64,000 nucleotides of DNA, from NCBI RefSeq assembly GCF_900142785.1, contig NZ_FRCD01000004.1, positions 186,001 to 250,000 of the forward strand, in the 5' to 3' direction. This DNA comes from Chryseobacterium carnipullorum. Its GTDB lineage: Bacteria > Bacteroidota > Bacteroidia > Flavobacteriales > Weeksellaceae. Position 1 is the stretch's first letter, and each line of letters starts with the position of its first letter. The translations under genes were made by a program, and so were the position numbers. The notes under the pieces were generated by a model. The model saw only the letters and a program-made list of their open reading frames with translations, was not told the DNA's origin and did no database searches. Positions 36,985 to 45,120 of this stretch are shown here, in pieces.

Positions 36985-37812
36985 TTACTTCTCTACTAAA
37001 ACATCCACATTTATAGAAGGTTCTCCTGCCGAGAACTTTTTCCATTCTCCAAAATAATTTCTGTAATAGGTGTTTTTAGAAAACGCAAAAATATTTCCTC
37101 CTAAAAAAAGTTTCCCTTTAAAATCTTCAGAAGCCCTCACGGAAACAAAGAAATCCCCATTCAGCCAGATACTTTTATCATTCACATCAAGAGAGATCGT
37201 ATTATCCCGGATATCTTCTTTTGCTATCGTAAGTTTCAGGGTTTCATTCACAACCGATTCTCCCGGAAAATCGCCTGCAGATTGCTGAATATCAAAAATC
37301 AGAGTAACAGGCTTCTCAATGGCGAAAAAGGAAAGATTAAGATTGATCTTTTTTAATTTTACTTTCCTGCTGTTTTTAATCTTAATTGCGTATTCCCTGA
37401 ATATTTTCTTCAGATCTTCAGAATCATATCCACAATACCCTCTTTTTGAATTTGTGGTTCCAAAGTTTTTTGAAACATATTTCTTTGGAATAATATTTAC
37501 ATTTTGAATTTCAATCAGTTTTTTATTGAGTGAAATATCATATTGATGTAATGCTTCAAAATCTGCAACCTTCATCTGAAATGACTCATATCCGTTTACA
37601 TCTACTTTCAATATCCTGTTTTTATCTAATCCCGTAATATCAATGAGATACTTCCCTTCCTTATCTGTTATATTACCAATGTCTTCATTCTCGATTCCAA
37701 TTCTCGCATCCGCAACAGGCAGATGTTTTTCAGAGAAAATGGTTCCGGAAATCCGTTGTCCTGATAAATTGGCGGCAGTGAGAAGAATAAATAGATATTT
37801 AAGATTCATCAA
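36985..37812 (-). CDS. Secreted protein with carboxypeptidase-like regulatory domain
   Basis: This 275-aa protein has a short N-terminal signal peptide (LKYLFILLTAANLSG) and then a CarboxypepD_reg-like beta domain (ISGTIFSEKHLPVADARIGIE ... DKEGKYLIDITGL). A second domain of about 150 residues, rich in beta strands, is not recognised. The protein is too short to be a TonB-dependent receptor and has no plug or barrel. It is probably a periplasmic or outer-membrane-associated protein of unknown role. It converges with the DUF72 gene at a 4-bp gap. Confidence 0.7.
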   Translation of the reverse strand: MMNLKYLFILLTAANLSGQRISGTIFSEKHLPVADARIGIENEDIGNITDKEGKYLIDITGLDKNRILKVDVNGYESFQMKVADFEALHQYDISLNKKLIEIQNVNIIPKKYVSKNFGTTNSKRGYCGYDSEDLKKIFREYAIKIKNSRKVKLKKINLNLSFFAIEKPVTLIFDIQQSAGDFPGESVVNETLKLTIAKEDIRDNTISLDVNDKSIWLNGDFFVSVRASEDFKGKLFLGGNIFAFSKNTYYRNYFGEWKKFSAGEPSINVDVLVEK

Positions 37813-38075
37813 ATTAAAATAATTCCCGAATATAGGAAGAATAAGGAAATTTCAATACAAATAAGAAAAGTAAAAAGATTCCACATGAATAAATGTTAAA
37901 ATTAAAGAATACGAAAACATAATCTACAGACCTTCATTCTATTCAAAATATACTTTAAAATAAAGTCCTTAAAATAAAATTAAAAAGTAAAAATTTAACA
38001 AATCATGGCATATAATTTGTTAACATTTTAGCAATATTTTAACGATTTTTAACTCTTTAAATCTCCATTATCTTT

Positions 38076-38942
38076 ATGAAAAAAAAATTTGGGGGGAAGT
38101 CAAGAAACATGACTTTTCTTGGGATGACTGCATTGATGAGTGCGGCCTCAATTGTATTCAACAGCTGTAATGGCAAAACCGATGTGAAAGAATTTGAAAA
38201 AATAACCTCACAGGAACATCCCACCACACAAATGGTCCCCAAAATAGATGATGAGAGCGTAGAAACCGATAAAAGAATTATCTATCTTACTTTTGACGAC
38301 GGCCCTAATCAGGGAACTGAAAATCTTCTTAAAATTTTAAACAAAAGAAACGTTTGCGCCACGGCATTTCTGGTAGGAAAACACGCCTATGGAAGCAAAA
38401 GACAGAAAGATGATCTGGAACTTTTAAAAAGCAACCCACTGATCGAACTGGCCAATCATAGTTTTACGCATGCACATAATAAATACACAGATTTCTATAA
38501 AAGTGCTGATGCCGTAGTCCGTGATTTTGATATTGCCAAAGACAGCCTTAAACTTTATGACAAGATCGCAAGAACTCCGGGCAGAAATATCTGGAGACTG
38601 AATAATATTAACGTCACCGACATTAAAAGTTCCACCGACGCAGCCAATGGTCTTAAAAAAGCAGGCTATAAAGTCATCGGATGGGATCTAGAATGGAGAC
38701 CTTCGCAAAAAATGACCCTGAAAGGCAGCCACGAAGCCATGATTAAAAAGGTAGACAGTATTTTTCTGAATGATCTTGAAAAGACCTCGAGACACCTTGT
38801 TTTCCTTACCCATGACCAATATCTGAGAGATGCAGATTCTATCAATGAGCTGGACATGTTTATTGAAAAACTGCAGAAAAGCAACAAGTTTGTGTTCAGA
38901 AAGATTTCTCAGTATCCGAAGATTAATGATATTCTGAATTAA
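38076..38942 (+). CDS. Polysaccharide deacetylase-family lipoprotein
   Basis: This 288-aa NodB-homology enzyme has a lipoprotein-like N-terminus ending in FNSC (about residue 28). The NodB motif 1 is YLTFDDGPNQGTE with the catalytic and metal-binding Asp pair, and motif 2 is LANHSFTHAH with the metal histidines. The end of the domain has IGWDLEW and LTHDQYL. It removes acetyl groups from a carbohydrate such as peptidoglycan, chitin or an exopolysaccharide. The 263-bp upstream gap is very AT-rich and has no clear consensus promoter. Confidence 0.88.
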   Translation: MKKKFGGKSRNMTFLGMTALMSAASIVFNSCNGKTDVKEFEKITSQEHPTTQMVPKIDDESVETDKRIIYLTFDDGPNQGTENLLKILNKRNVCATAFLVGKHAYGSKRQKDDLELLKSNPLIELANHSFTHAHNKYTDFYKSADAVVRDFDIAKDSLKLYDKIARTPGRNIWRLNNINVTDIKSSTDAANGLKKAGYKVIGWDLEWRPSQKMTLKGSHEAMIKKVDSIFLNDLEKTSRHLVFLTHDQYLRDADSINELDMFIEKLQKSNKFVFRKISQYPKINDILN

Positions 38943-39036
38943 TGTAACAATGTAATAATCTAACAGTGTAACAATGGTATCAGTGTAACAATCTATCAGT
39001 TTAAAAATCTAAAAGTGTAATAATTTAACAATTTAA
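38942..39036. repeat. Degenerate tandem repeat of a TAACAATGTAAT-type unit
   Basis: The gap after the deacetylase gene is composed of loosely repeated units like TGTAACAATGTAATAATC, AGTGTAACAATG and AATCTAAAAGTGTAATAAT. A related block lies at 54199-54290. I see no gene inside. Confidence 0.5.
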
Positions 39037-39155
39037 TGAGGCAGGGAATAAATTATATTGCGGATACACTGGCAACAAACATACACAAGCAACCATCAAC
39101 AAGAATTTTACAGATTCATTAGTTTTTTACTTTTATAATTCAGAAATTTGCATTT

Positions 39156-39815
39156 ATGGATCTTAAAGAAAATTATACAGCGATAAAAAATCAGCTTCCA
39201 TCAGGCGTTCAGCTGGTGGCCGTTTCAAAAACACATCCGGTTGAAGCTGTTCAGGAAGTTTATGATCTGGGGCAAAAAGTCTTTGGTGAAAACAAAGTTC
39301 AGGAGCTTATGGAAAAATACCCTCTCCTGCCCAAAGATATAGAATGGCACCTGATCGGGCATTTACAAACGAATAAGGTTAAATATATCGCGCCGTTTAT
39401 TGATACCATCCAAAGTGTAGACTCTGAAAAACTTCTTGCAGAGATCAGTAAAGAAGCGGGCAAGAACAGCAGAACGATCAAAGTACTGCTTCAGGTCAAA
39501 ATTGCTGCGGAGGAAAGTAAATTCGGGCTTGAGATTGATGAGGCAAAACTGTTATTCCAAAAATACATTGACGGTGGATTTCCGAATATTGAAATTACCG
39601 GACTGATGGGAATGGCTACTTTTACGGAGGATGAAGAGCAGGTAAGAGGAGAATTTTCCTTTTTGAAAGGGCTTTTTGATGAATTGACTCAATTAAAAAC
39701 ACTGGAAACTTTATCGATGGGAATGAGTGATGATTTCCCCGCTGCCATTGAATGTGGTGCCAATTCCGTAAGGGTTGGATCTGCTATTTTCGGCAGAAGA
39801 GATTACTCAAAATAG
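39156..39815 (+). CDS. YggS-family PLP-binding protein
   Basis: This 219-aa PLP homeostasis protein (PLPBP/YggS) has the cofactor lysine K25 in AVSKTHP, GENKVQE, WHLIGHLQTNK, the VDSEKL region and the closing MGMSDDFPAAIECGANSVRVGSAIFG. It buffers free PLP and affects amino-acid metabolism rather than catalysing a known reaction. The -10 region has GAAATTTG (39143-39150), one base off the -7 consensus, only 5 nt before the ATG. The NtrC-like gene follows after 56 bp with its own promoter. Confidence 0.93.
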   Translation: MDLKENYTAIKNQLPSGVQLVAVSKTHPVEAVQEVYDLGQKVFGENKVQELMEKYPLLPKDIEWHLIGHLQTNKVKYIAPFIDTIQSVDSEKLLAEISKEAGKNSRTIKVLLQVKIAAEESKFGLEIDEAKLLFQKYIDGGFPNIEITGLMGMATFTEDEEQVRGEFSFLKGLFDELTQLKTLETLSMGMSDDFPAAIECGANSVRVGSAIFGRRDYSK

Positions 39816-39832
39816 TATATTTAGGTATAGTT

Positions 39833-39866
39833 TTTGCTAATAATTGAATCAAAAAATCTAAATTTG
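39833..39866 (+). promoter_or_regulatory. Promoter for the sigma-54 activator gene
   Basis: TTTG at 39833-39836 is separated by 22 nt from TAAATTTG at 39859-39866. Only 5 nt then separate the box from the ATG, so the mRNA would begin at or within a base or two of the start codon. Confidence 0.55.
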
Positions 39867-39871
39867 CAACT

Positions 39872-41056
39872 ATGCAAAAAATCCTTATTGTAGAAGACGA
39901 AAAAGCAATCTCGGGAGTATTACACAGTATCCTTTCTGATGAACTTACCGAATACGAATTTGTTATCGCTGAAGATGGCCTTGAAGGCTACAAACAGATA
40001 GAAAAAGAAGATTTCGCATTGGTGATCTCTGATATCAAGATGCCTAAGCTTTCAGGAACAGAGCTTTTAAAGCAAAGCATGATGTTGAAACCTGAAAGCA
40101 CATTTATTATGATCTCAGGTCACGCGGATATTGATTCTGCTGTTTCCTGTTTAAAGGAAGGTGCATACGACTTTATTTCCAAACCTATCGACATCAACAG
40201 ACTGATCACCAGTGTAAAAAATGCTTTAGCCAAAGAAAGTCTGAAAAAGGAAAATAAAAATCTTCAAACTGAAAATAAGACCTTAAAAAGAAAGGTCAAC
40301 AAAAAATACCAGATGATCGGTGATTCTCCTGCTTTGAAAAAAATTCAGGATATGATCGAAAAAGTAGCCGTTTCCGACGCCCGGGTTTTAATTACAGGAC
40401 CGAACGGGGCGGGAAAAGAATTGGTAGCTCATGCAATTCACAACCAAAGTGAGCGCGCAAGAGGTCCGATGATTGAGGTGAACTGTGCGGCTATTCCGTC
40501 TGAACTTATTGAATCTGAACTTTTCGGACACGTAAAGGGTTCTTTCACCGGAGCGATCAAGGATAAGCAGGGGAAATTTGAGCAGGCTACCGGAGGTACT
40601 ATCTTTTTGGATGAGATCGGAGATATGAGTCTTATTGCTCAGGCTAAAGTCTTGAGAGCGTTGCAGGAAAGCAAAGTTTCTCCTGTGGGAAGTGATAAAG
40701 AAATAAAAGTTGATGTAAGAGTAATTGCAGCAACCAATAAAAACATGCAGAAGGAGATTGAGGAAGGAAAATTCAGGGAAGACCTTTACCACAGGCTTTC
40801 TGTGATTGAAATCTATGTTCCGCCATTGGATGACAGAAAAGATGACATCAAATTATTAGTGGATCATTTTTCCGGTATGATTGCCGATGAGCACGGTACT
40901 GCTGTGAAAAAATTTGATGATAAAGCGATTGATGCGCTTAAAGTTCTTTCATGGACTGGAAATATCAGAGAACTGAGAAACGTGGTGGAAAGATTAATTA
41001 TTCTTGGCGGAAATACTGTTTCCGAGGAGGATGTTGCAAGTTTTGTAAGGAAATAA
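39872..41056 (+). CDS. NtrC-type sigma-54 activator lacking a DNA-binding domain
   Basis: This 394-aa protein has a receiver domain (acidic pocket at residues 8-10, phospho-acceptor D54, K104) and an AAA+ sigma-54 interaction domain. Walker A is GPNGAGKE (176-183), the sigma-54 contact loop is GSFTGA (223-228, usually GAFTGA) and Walker B is FLDEIGD. The arginine fingers are in FREDLYHRL. The protein ends right after the AAA+ lid (ELRNVVERLIILGGNTVSEEDVASFVRK). The C-terminal Fis-type HTH, normally about 50-80 residues, is absent. It may activate from solution or through a partner, as the HTH-less activator FlgR of Helicobacter does. No histidine kinase is adjacent. Confidence 0.92.
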   Translation: MQKILIVEDEKAISGVLHSILSDELTEYEFVIAEDGLEGYKQIEKEDFALVISDIKMPKLSGTELLKQSMMLKPESTFIMISGHADIDSAVSCLKEGAYDFISKPIDINRLITSVKNALAKESLKKENKNLQTENKTLKRKVNKKYQMIGDSPALKKIQDMIEKVAVSDARVLITGPNGAGKELVAHAIHNQSERARGPMIEVNCAAIPSELIESELFGHVKGSFTGAIKDKQGKFEQATGGTIFLDEIGDMSLIAQAKVLRALQESKVSPVGSDKEIKVDVRVIAATNKNMQKEIEEGKFREDLYHRLSVIEIYVPPLDDRKDDIKLLVDHFSGMIADEHGTAVKKFDDKAIDALKVLSWTGNIRELRNVVERLIILGGNTVSEEDVASFVRK

Positions 41057-41084
41057 TTTAATTGAACATTAAATATATGATAAC

Positions 41085-41117
41085 AATTTGCAGTAGCCTT
41101 ACTGCAAATTTTTTTTT
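41085..41117 (+). terminator. Terminator after the sigma-54 activator gene
   Basis: AATTTGCAGTA and TACTGCAAATT form an 11-bp stem with a GCCT loop and are followed by a run of eight or more T. Confidence 0.92.
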
Positions 41118-41161
41118 GCTCTATTTTTAAATATTAAACTCTATATGAATCATAAACGATT

Positions 41162-42523
41162 ATGAACTTTTTAAACAAAAACTATACGAAAGAATGCCTG
41201 ACGCTGGCTCTTCCTGTAATGCTTACGCAGGTTGGGCAGGTCTCGGTGAATCTCTTCGACAATATTATTGTCGGAAAACTTTTAGGTGCGGATGCTCTTG
41301 CTTCCGTCTCATTGGGAAATGCAGTATTTTTCTCAGTGTTTGTATTGGCGCTGGGATTTTCATTTGCGATTCCACCGCTGGTTTCTGAAGCTCACTCCAA
41401 GCAGGATCACGGAACGATCAATTCTGTTTTCAGCCATGGATTTGTCATCAATATGTCTGTAGGTATTATTTTAATGGCGCTCTTGCTTTTAGGGATGCCT
41501 CTGCTCTATCATTCCGGACAGCCGGCGAAAATCATTCCCAATACGGTAGATTTTCTGGGTATTATGGCCATCAGTATGATTCCGTTTATGGCTTTTCAGA
41601 CGCTTCGTGAGGTTTCTGAAGGTCTTTCCTATACTATAGGCGTTACCAAAGCTACAATCATTGCGAATATTATCAATATTGTCCTGAACTATGTTCTGAT
41701 CAAAGGAATCTGGATCTTCCCTGAGATGGGCGTAAAAGGATCTGCTTTAGCCACACTGATCTCCAGAATATTCATGGTCGTATTCCTGTATGTTGTATTG
41801 GTAAAAGAGAAAAAAACAAGAAGATATATTAAAGACTTTTCTTTAAAAATCCAGGTGTTTTCCAGAAATATGTTCGATAAAATGGTGAAACTCGGACTGC
41901 CTACCGCTTTACAGATGTTCTTTGAAGTAACGGCTTTCGCTGGAGCAGCATTTATTTGTGGGCTGATCTCTGCTCATGATATTGCGTCTCACCAGATTGC
42001 CCTGAGTATGGCTTCATTTACCTTCAACCTGTGTGTAGGATTCAGTGTGGCTTCAACGGTGATGATCGGAAGAAAGCTGGGTGAACAGAACTTTGTTGAA
42101 CTAAGAAAAGTGGGAATTAATAATCTGAAAATAGCTTTTATTTTCATGTGTATCTGTGGATTGGTCTTTATTCTGGGAAGAAATATACTCCCGACTTTCT
42201 TTACTAAAAAAGAGGAGGTTGAAGTGATTATGCTGGCTTCAAAATTAATGATCATTGCTGCTTTATTCCAGCTTTCAGATGGGGTTCAGGTAACGGCTTT
42301 AGGAATGCTGAGAGGTCTTCAGGATGTAAAAATACCATCCATCTATACCTTTATCGCTTATTGGGTGATTACCATTCCTTTAGGGTATTTCCTGTGTGTC
42401 ACTATGGAAATGGGCGCTCTCGGAATGTGGATTGCTCTGGGATTAGGACTTACCATCTCTGCGGTTTTCCTGGTGAAACGATTTTTAAATATGTCTGCGA
42501 AAAGAATTACGCAGAAACCTTAA
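41162..42523 (+). CDS. MATE-family efflux transporter
   Basis: This 453-aa protein has 12 predicted membrane helices in two homologous halves, with MatE-type stretches (LALPVMLTQVGQVSVNLFDN at the start, LGLPTALQMFFEVTAFAG in the second half). Members export drugs or metabolites by Na+ or H+ antiport. The substrate is unknown. The N-terminal QVGQVSVNLFDNIIVG placement is typical of the NorM branch. It lies between two strong terminators and is expressed alone. Confidence 0.9.
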   Translation: MNFLNKNYTKECLTLALPVMLTQVGQVSVNLFDNIIVGKLLGADALASVSLGNAVFFSVFVLALGFSFAIPPLVSEAHSKQDHGTINSVFSHGFVINMSVGIILMALLLLGMPLLYHSGQPAKIIPNTVDFLGIMAISMIPFMAFQTLREVSEGLSYTIGVTKATIIANIINIVLNYVLIKGIWIFPEMGVKGSALATLISRIFMVVFLYVVLVKEKKTRRYIKDFSLKIQVFSRNMFDKMVKLGLPTALQMFFEVTAFAGAAFICGLISAHDIASHQIALSMASFTFNLCVGFSVASTVMIGRKLGEQNFVELRKVGINNLKIAFIFMCICGLVFILGRNILPTFFTKKEEVEVIMLASKLMIIAALFQLSDGVQVTALGMLRGLQDVKIPSIYTFIAYWVITIPLGYFLCVTMEMGALGMWIALGLGLTISAVFLVKRFLNMSAKRITQKP

Positions 42524-42544
42524 TTAAATAATAAAAATTTGGCA

Positions 42545-42585
42545 AAAAACTGCGCGAAGTCTTCGACTTCGCGCAGTTTTTTTTT
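42545..42585 (+). terminator. Terminator/palindrome with GCGAAGTCTTCGACTTCGC core, copy 1
   Basis: A 13-bp stem (ACTGCGCGAAGTC with its complement, TTC loop) is followed by nine T. It lies 20 bp after the MATE gene. The core recurs at 43644-43676 with different but still complementary flanks. Confidence 0.88.
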
Positions 42586-42592
42586 ATTTTTG
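42585..42592 (+). promoter_or_regulatory. -7 box for the GLPGLI gene, adjoining the terminator T-run
   Basis: TATTTTTG begins inside the T-run of the preceding terminator. The ATG of the GLPGLI protein is 30 nt downstream. Confidence 0.35.
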
Positions 42593-42622
42593 GTCCCGCT
42601 ATCAACAGAATCAATAAAAAAC

Positions 42623-43450
42623 ATGAAAAAAATTATATGCCTGCTCGCTTTGTATGCAGGTTCATTTTATCAATCTCAGACCAACCAATTTGTTTATGAA
42701 CTTCAGTACCGGAAAGATGCTTCGGATGAATACAGAAAAGATCTTATGAATCTTGACATCAGCCCAAAATCTATAAAGTTTTATGATAGAAAATTTGCGG
42801 AATATGATTCTATCAATAAAAGCGCAAACAGATCTGTTTCCAGATACAGTACAAAAACAGATCAAGTTATTGAAAGAGCACCCAATTCATTTAAAAATAA
42901 ATGGTACAGAGATTTTTTTGAGTATTTTGTAGTGAATACCAATGACGAAATGACATGGAAACTACTTCAGGAAACGCAGCAATACAATGGTTATAAGCTT
43001 CAGAAAGCGACTACCGATTTCGGAGGAAGAACATGGAATGCATGGTTTTGTAATGACGTGAATATTAAAGAAGGTCCGTATAAATTCAGAGGACTTCCAG
43101 GTCTGATCTTTATTCTGGAAGACACGGATAAAAATTTCATCTATAAACTGATCAGCAATAAAAAGCTGGACACAGAATATGATACCAGAGAATTCGTAGA
43201 AACTCATTATGGAAAGTCTGCTATTCCTATTTCCAATGAGAAATTCAACAAGTATATAGAAGAATTTTACGAAAACCCGACAAGGACGTTAGCAGAAAGC
43301 ATAAAAAACGGCCAGAAAACCTCTTTTAAGAACGAAAGTATAGAATCTGTTGAAGAACTTAATAAAAAGAAATCAATGCTCCAAAACGGCATAAAAAGTC
43401 GTTATATCTACATTGAAAAGGATAAGGAGCCTTCTTTTAAAAGTAATTAA
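42623..43450 (+). CDS. GLPGLI-family protein
   Basis: The name motif reads RGLPGLIF at about residues 159-166. The protein is 275 aa from the ATG at 42623, with a Sec signal peptide (MKKIICLLALYAGSF ... YQSQ). A longer frame from 42539 would include the terminator hairpin and is rejected. GLPGLI proteins are secreted Bacteroidota proteins of unknown function, often next to TonB-dependent transporters. None is present here. The C-terminal part is lysine-rich. Its own terminator region contains two palindrome families. Confidence 0.9.
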   Translation: MKKIICLLALYAGSFYQSQTNQFVYELQYRKDASDEYRKDLMNLDISPKSIKFYDRKFAEYDSINKSANRSVSRYSTKTDQVIERAPNSFKNKWYRDFFEYFVVNTNDEMTWKLLQETQQYNGYKLQKATTDFGGRTWNAWFCNDVNIKEGPYKFRGLPGLIFILEDTDKNFIYKLISNKKLDTEYDTREFVETHYGKSAIPISNEKFNKYIEEFYENPTRTLAESIKNGQKTSFKNESIESVEELNKKKSMLQNGIKSRYIYIEKDKEPSFKSN

Positions 43451-43532
43451 TACCGAAAGCAGAACTGCAGGACAGTTTTTATTAATTTTTCGCTCCCCTA
43501 ATAAACTATCCCGAGGCAAAGTATCCGGGAAA

Positions 43533-43567
43533 TATCCTTATCAAGATTTAAAATCTTGACAAGGATA
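43533..43567. repeat. Palindrome of the CCTTGTCAAG family, copy 1
   Basis: TATCCTTATCAAGATTT pairs with AAATCTTGACAAGGATA (17-nt arms with one mismatch and a single-base loop). A second member is at 44327-44363. Confidence 0.7.
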
Positions 43568-43643
43568 AAAGTAGTTACGAACCTTCCTCTTCGAGCGATC
43601 TAATGTTAAAATGTAAATTATCCAGAATAGATCTATTCCTTAC

Positions 43644-43676
43644 AAATTCGGCGAAGTCTTCGACTTCGCCGAATTT
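43644..43676. repeat. Palindrome with GCGAAGTCTTCGACTTCGC core, copy 2
   Basis: AAATTCGGCGAAGTC pairs perfectly with GACTTCGCCGAATTT around TTC, 15 bp. It sits just past the GNAT gene stop at 43689 and may serve as its terminator on the minus strand. Confidence 0.75.
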
Positions 43677-43688
43677 AATTTATATCAA

Positions 43689-44189
43689 TTACCCAACTCT
43701 TTTCCCTAAAATACTCAAACTCCTTTCTATTCCATCCAGAACCGCTACATCAGGCAAAACTCCCCATTCTTCAAATCCGAAATTCCTGAAAAGTTTTAGG
43801 CTGGCTTCATTATGAGAAAAGATAAATCCGAGAAGCGTTTTAATTCCTAAGCCGGATGCACGATCGATACAGTATTCCATTACTTTCTTTCCATATCCTT
43901 TTCCTCTGCAGGATTCATCCAGATAGATACTCATTTCAACCGTTCCATTGTACGCAGGTCTTCCATAAAATGAAGAAAAACTTACCCATCCAATAGTTTC
44001 ATGATCATTTTCAATGATCCAAAGTGGTCTTGTTTCAGGATTGTGTTCTCCAAACCATTCTTTTCTGCTTTCTACAGAGACATTTTCTGTATCTGCGGTT
44101 ACCATTCTTGATGGGATAGTAGAATTGTAGATCTCAACTATCTTTTCTAAATCTTTCAGATCAGCGTTTCTGAATTGTAAGTCTTGCAT
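43689..44189 (-). CDS. GNAT-family N-acetyltransferase (phosphinothricin acetyltransferase-like)
   Basis: This 166-aa GNAT protein resembles the Pat/YncA branch. It starts LQFRNADLKDLEKIVEIYNSTI, has IGWVSFSSFYGRPAYNGTVEMSIYL, the acetyl-CoA loop SCRGKGYGKKVMEYC and the motif NEASLKLFRNFGFEEWGVLPDVAVLDG. Relatives acetylate phosphinothricin, methionine sulfone or related amino acids. It is probably used for detoxification or amino-acid modification. A TATTTTTG box lies at 44216-44223, 27 nt upstream. It converges on the GLPGLI gene. Confidence 0.92.
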   Translation of the reverse strand: MQDLQFRNADLKDLEKIVEIYNSTIPSRMVTADTENVSVESRKEWFGEHNPETRPLWIIENDHETIGWVSFSSFYGRPAYNGTVEMSIYLDESCRGKGYGKKVMEYCIDRASGLGIKTLLGFIFSHNEASLKLFRNFGFEEWGVLPDVAVLDGIERSLSILGKRVG

Positions 44190-44283
44190 TTTTATTAGCT
44201 CGGTTTTATTTTGTGCAAAAATAAGAAGTAAAAAACTTTTAAGTATAGAGATTTAATCAATAATTGCAATTATTGTCGGGATG

Positions 44284-44472
44284 GAAGCTGGAAGAGGAAG
44301 GATGGAAGTTACTATTCGGGTTTTATATAGCCTTGTCAAGGTTTTGAACCTTGACAAGGCTATTACTCGAAATTTTTACGGTAAAAAGAAGCAGTCCAAC
44401 TGTTTTTGTTTGAAAATGTAGCAGCTATCTTTTCACATTCAATGACTCCCCTCTTCCATCCTCCATCTTCCC
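44284..44472. repeat. GGAAG-rich arms in inverted orientation around a palindrome
   Basis: GGAAG-type purine-rich sequence at 44284-44308 has a reverse-complement counterpart at 44450-44472 (CTTCCATCCTCCATCTTCC). The CCTTGTCAAG palindrome lies between them. It fills most of the gap between the GNAT and Crp/Fnr genes. Confidence 0.45.
44327..44363. repeat. Palindrome of the CCTTGTCAAG family, copy 2
   Basis: A perfect 17-bp stem, ATAGCCTTGTCAAGGTT with its complement, has a TTG loop. No T-run of terminator type follows on either side. Confidence 0.8.
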
Positions 44473-44476
44473 TACT

Positions 44477-45043
44477 TTATTTCCCCAGATTCTTCAGTGT
44501 TCTGTTCAGACTTCTCACCGTAATTCCCAGGTAAGCCGCCATATCTTCTTTTGACATCTGAATATCCTGCTGTACCTGCAGTTCAAGAAGCTGTGTCAAA
44601 GTATGTTCTGCGGCATACAACTGCTGATAAGAGGCTCTTCTGGAGGTATTGACAATACGTTCAGCAAAGACCTCCAGCAGATGATTATTCAATGAAAGAT
44701 CATTTTTGATCAATGATTTGAAATACGGTATAGCCACAGCATAAACCGTGACTTCCGTTACTGCCTCAATACTGCAAAGACAGGAAATACTCCGGATCAG
44801 TTCTATTTCTCCGATGATTTCCCCTTTCCCCAGAAACTCAACAATGTATTCTTTATCATTTTCTTCAACAAAAAAACATTTGGTAATGCCTTCTTTAATC
44901 AACATTACTTTAGATGGGGTGGCATTCTGGGTTAATATTCTTTCTCCTTTGGAAAATGATCTTATGATGATATCTTCTTTACGTTCCTGCTTTTCGTAAA
45001 GATCTTCTAAATAGTTTAAAAACAACTGATTGGTCCGTAACAT
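44477..45043 (-). CDS. Crp/Fnr-family transcriptional regulator
   Basis: This 188-aa regulator has an N-terminal cyclic-nucleotide-binding-like beta roll (FSKGERILTQNATPSKVMLIKEGITKCF, then GKGEIIGEIELIRS) and a C-terminal winged HTH (MSKEDMAAYLGITVRSLNRTLKNLGK). The cNMP-binding signature is incomplete and no iron-sulphur cysteine set of the FNR type is seen, so the signal is unknown. It is divergent from the HAD hydrolase gene and may control it. The C-terminal domain is short, with almost nothing after the HTH. Confidence 0.88.
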   Translation of the reverse strand: MLRTNQLFLNYLEDLYEKQERKEDIIIRSFSKGERILTQNATPSKVMLIKEGITKCFFVEENDKEYIVEFLGKGEIIGEIELIRSISCLCSIEAVTEVTVYAVAIPYFKSLIKNDLSLNNHLLEVFAERIVNTSRRASYQQLYAAEHTLTQLLELQVQQDIQMSKEDMAAYLGITVRSLNRTLKNLGK

Positions 45044-45120
45044 ATCTTATCCGGGACAAATGTCCTTTGGTGATTGAATTTTTATCCTGAATTTTGTCGG
45101 GAGAAAAATACAAAAGTAAA

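Noticed and set aside
42539..42622. Extended start for the GLPGLI protein
   Set aside because: The extra 28 residues are encoded by the terminator hairpin and promoter box, and the signal peptide begins at 42623.
43603..43815. 70-aa frame reading through the palindrome into the GNAT gene region
   Set aside because: It runs antisense to the GNAT gene and across a 15-bp palindrome, with no family or promoter evidence.
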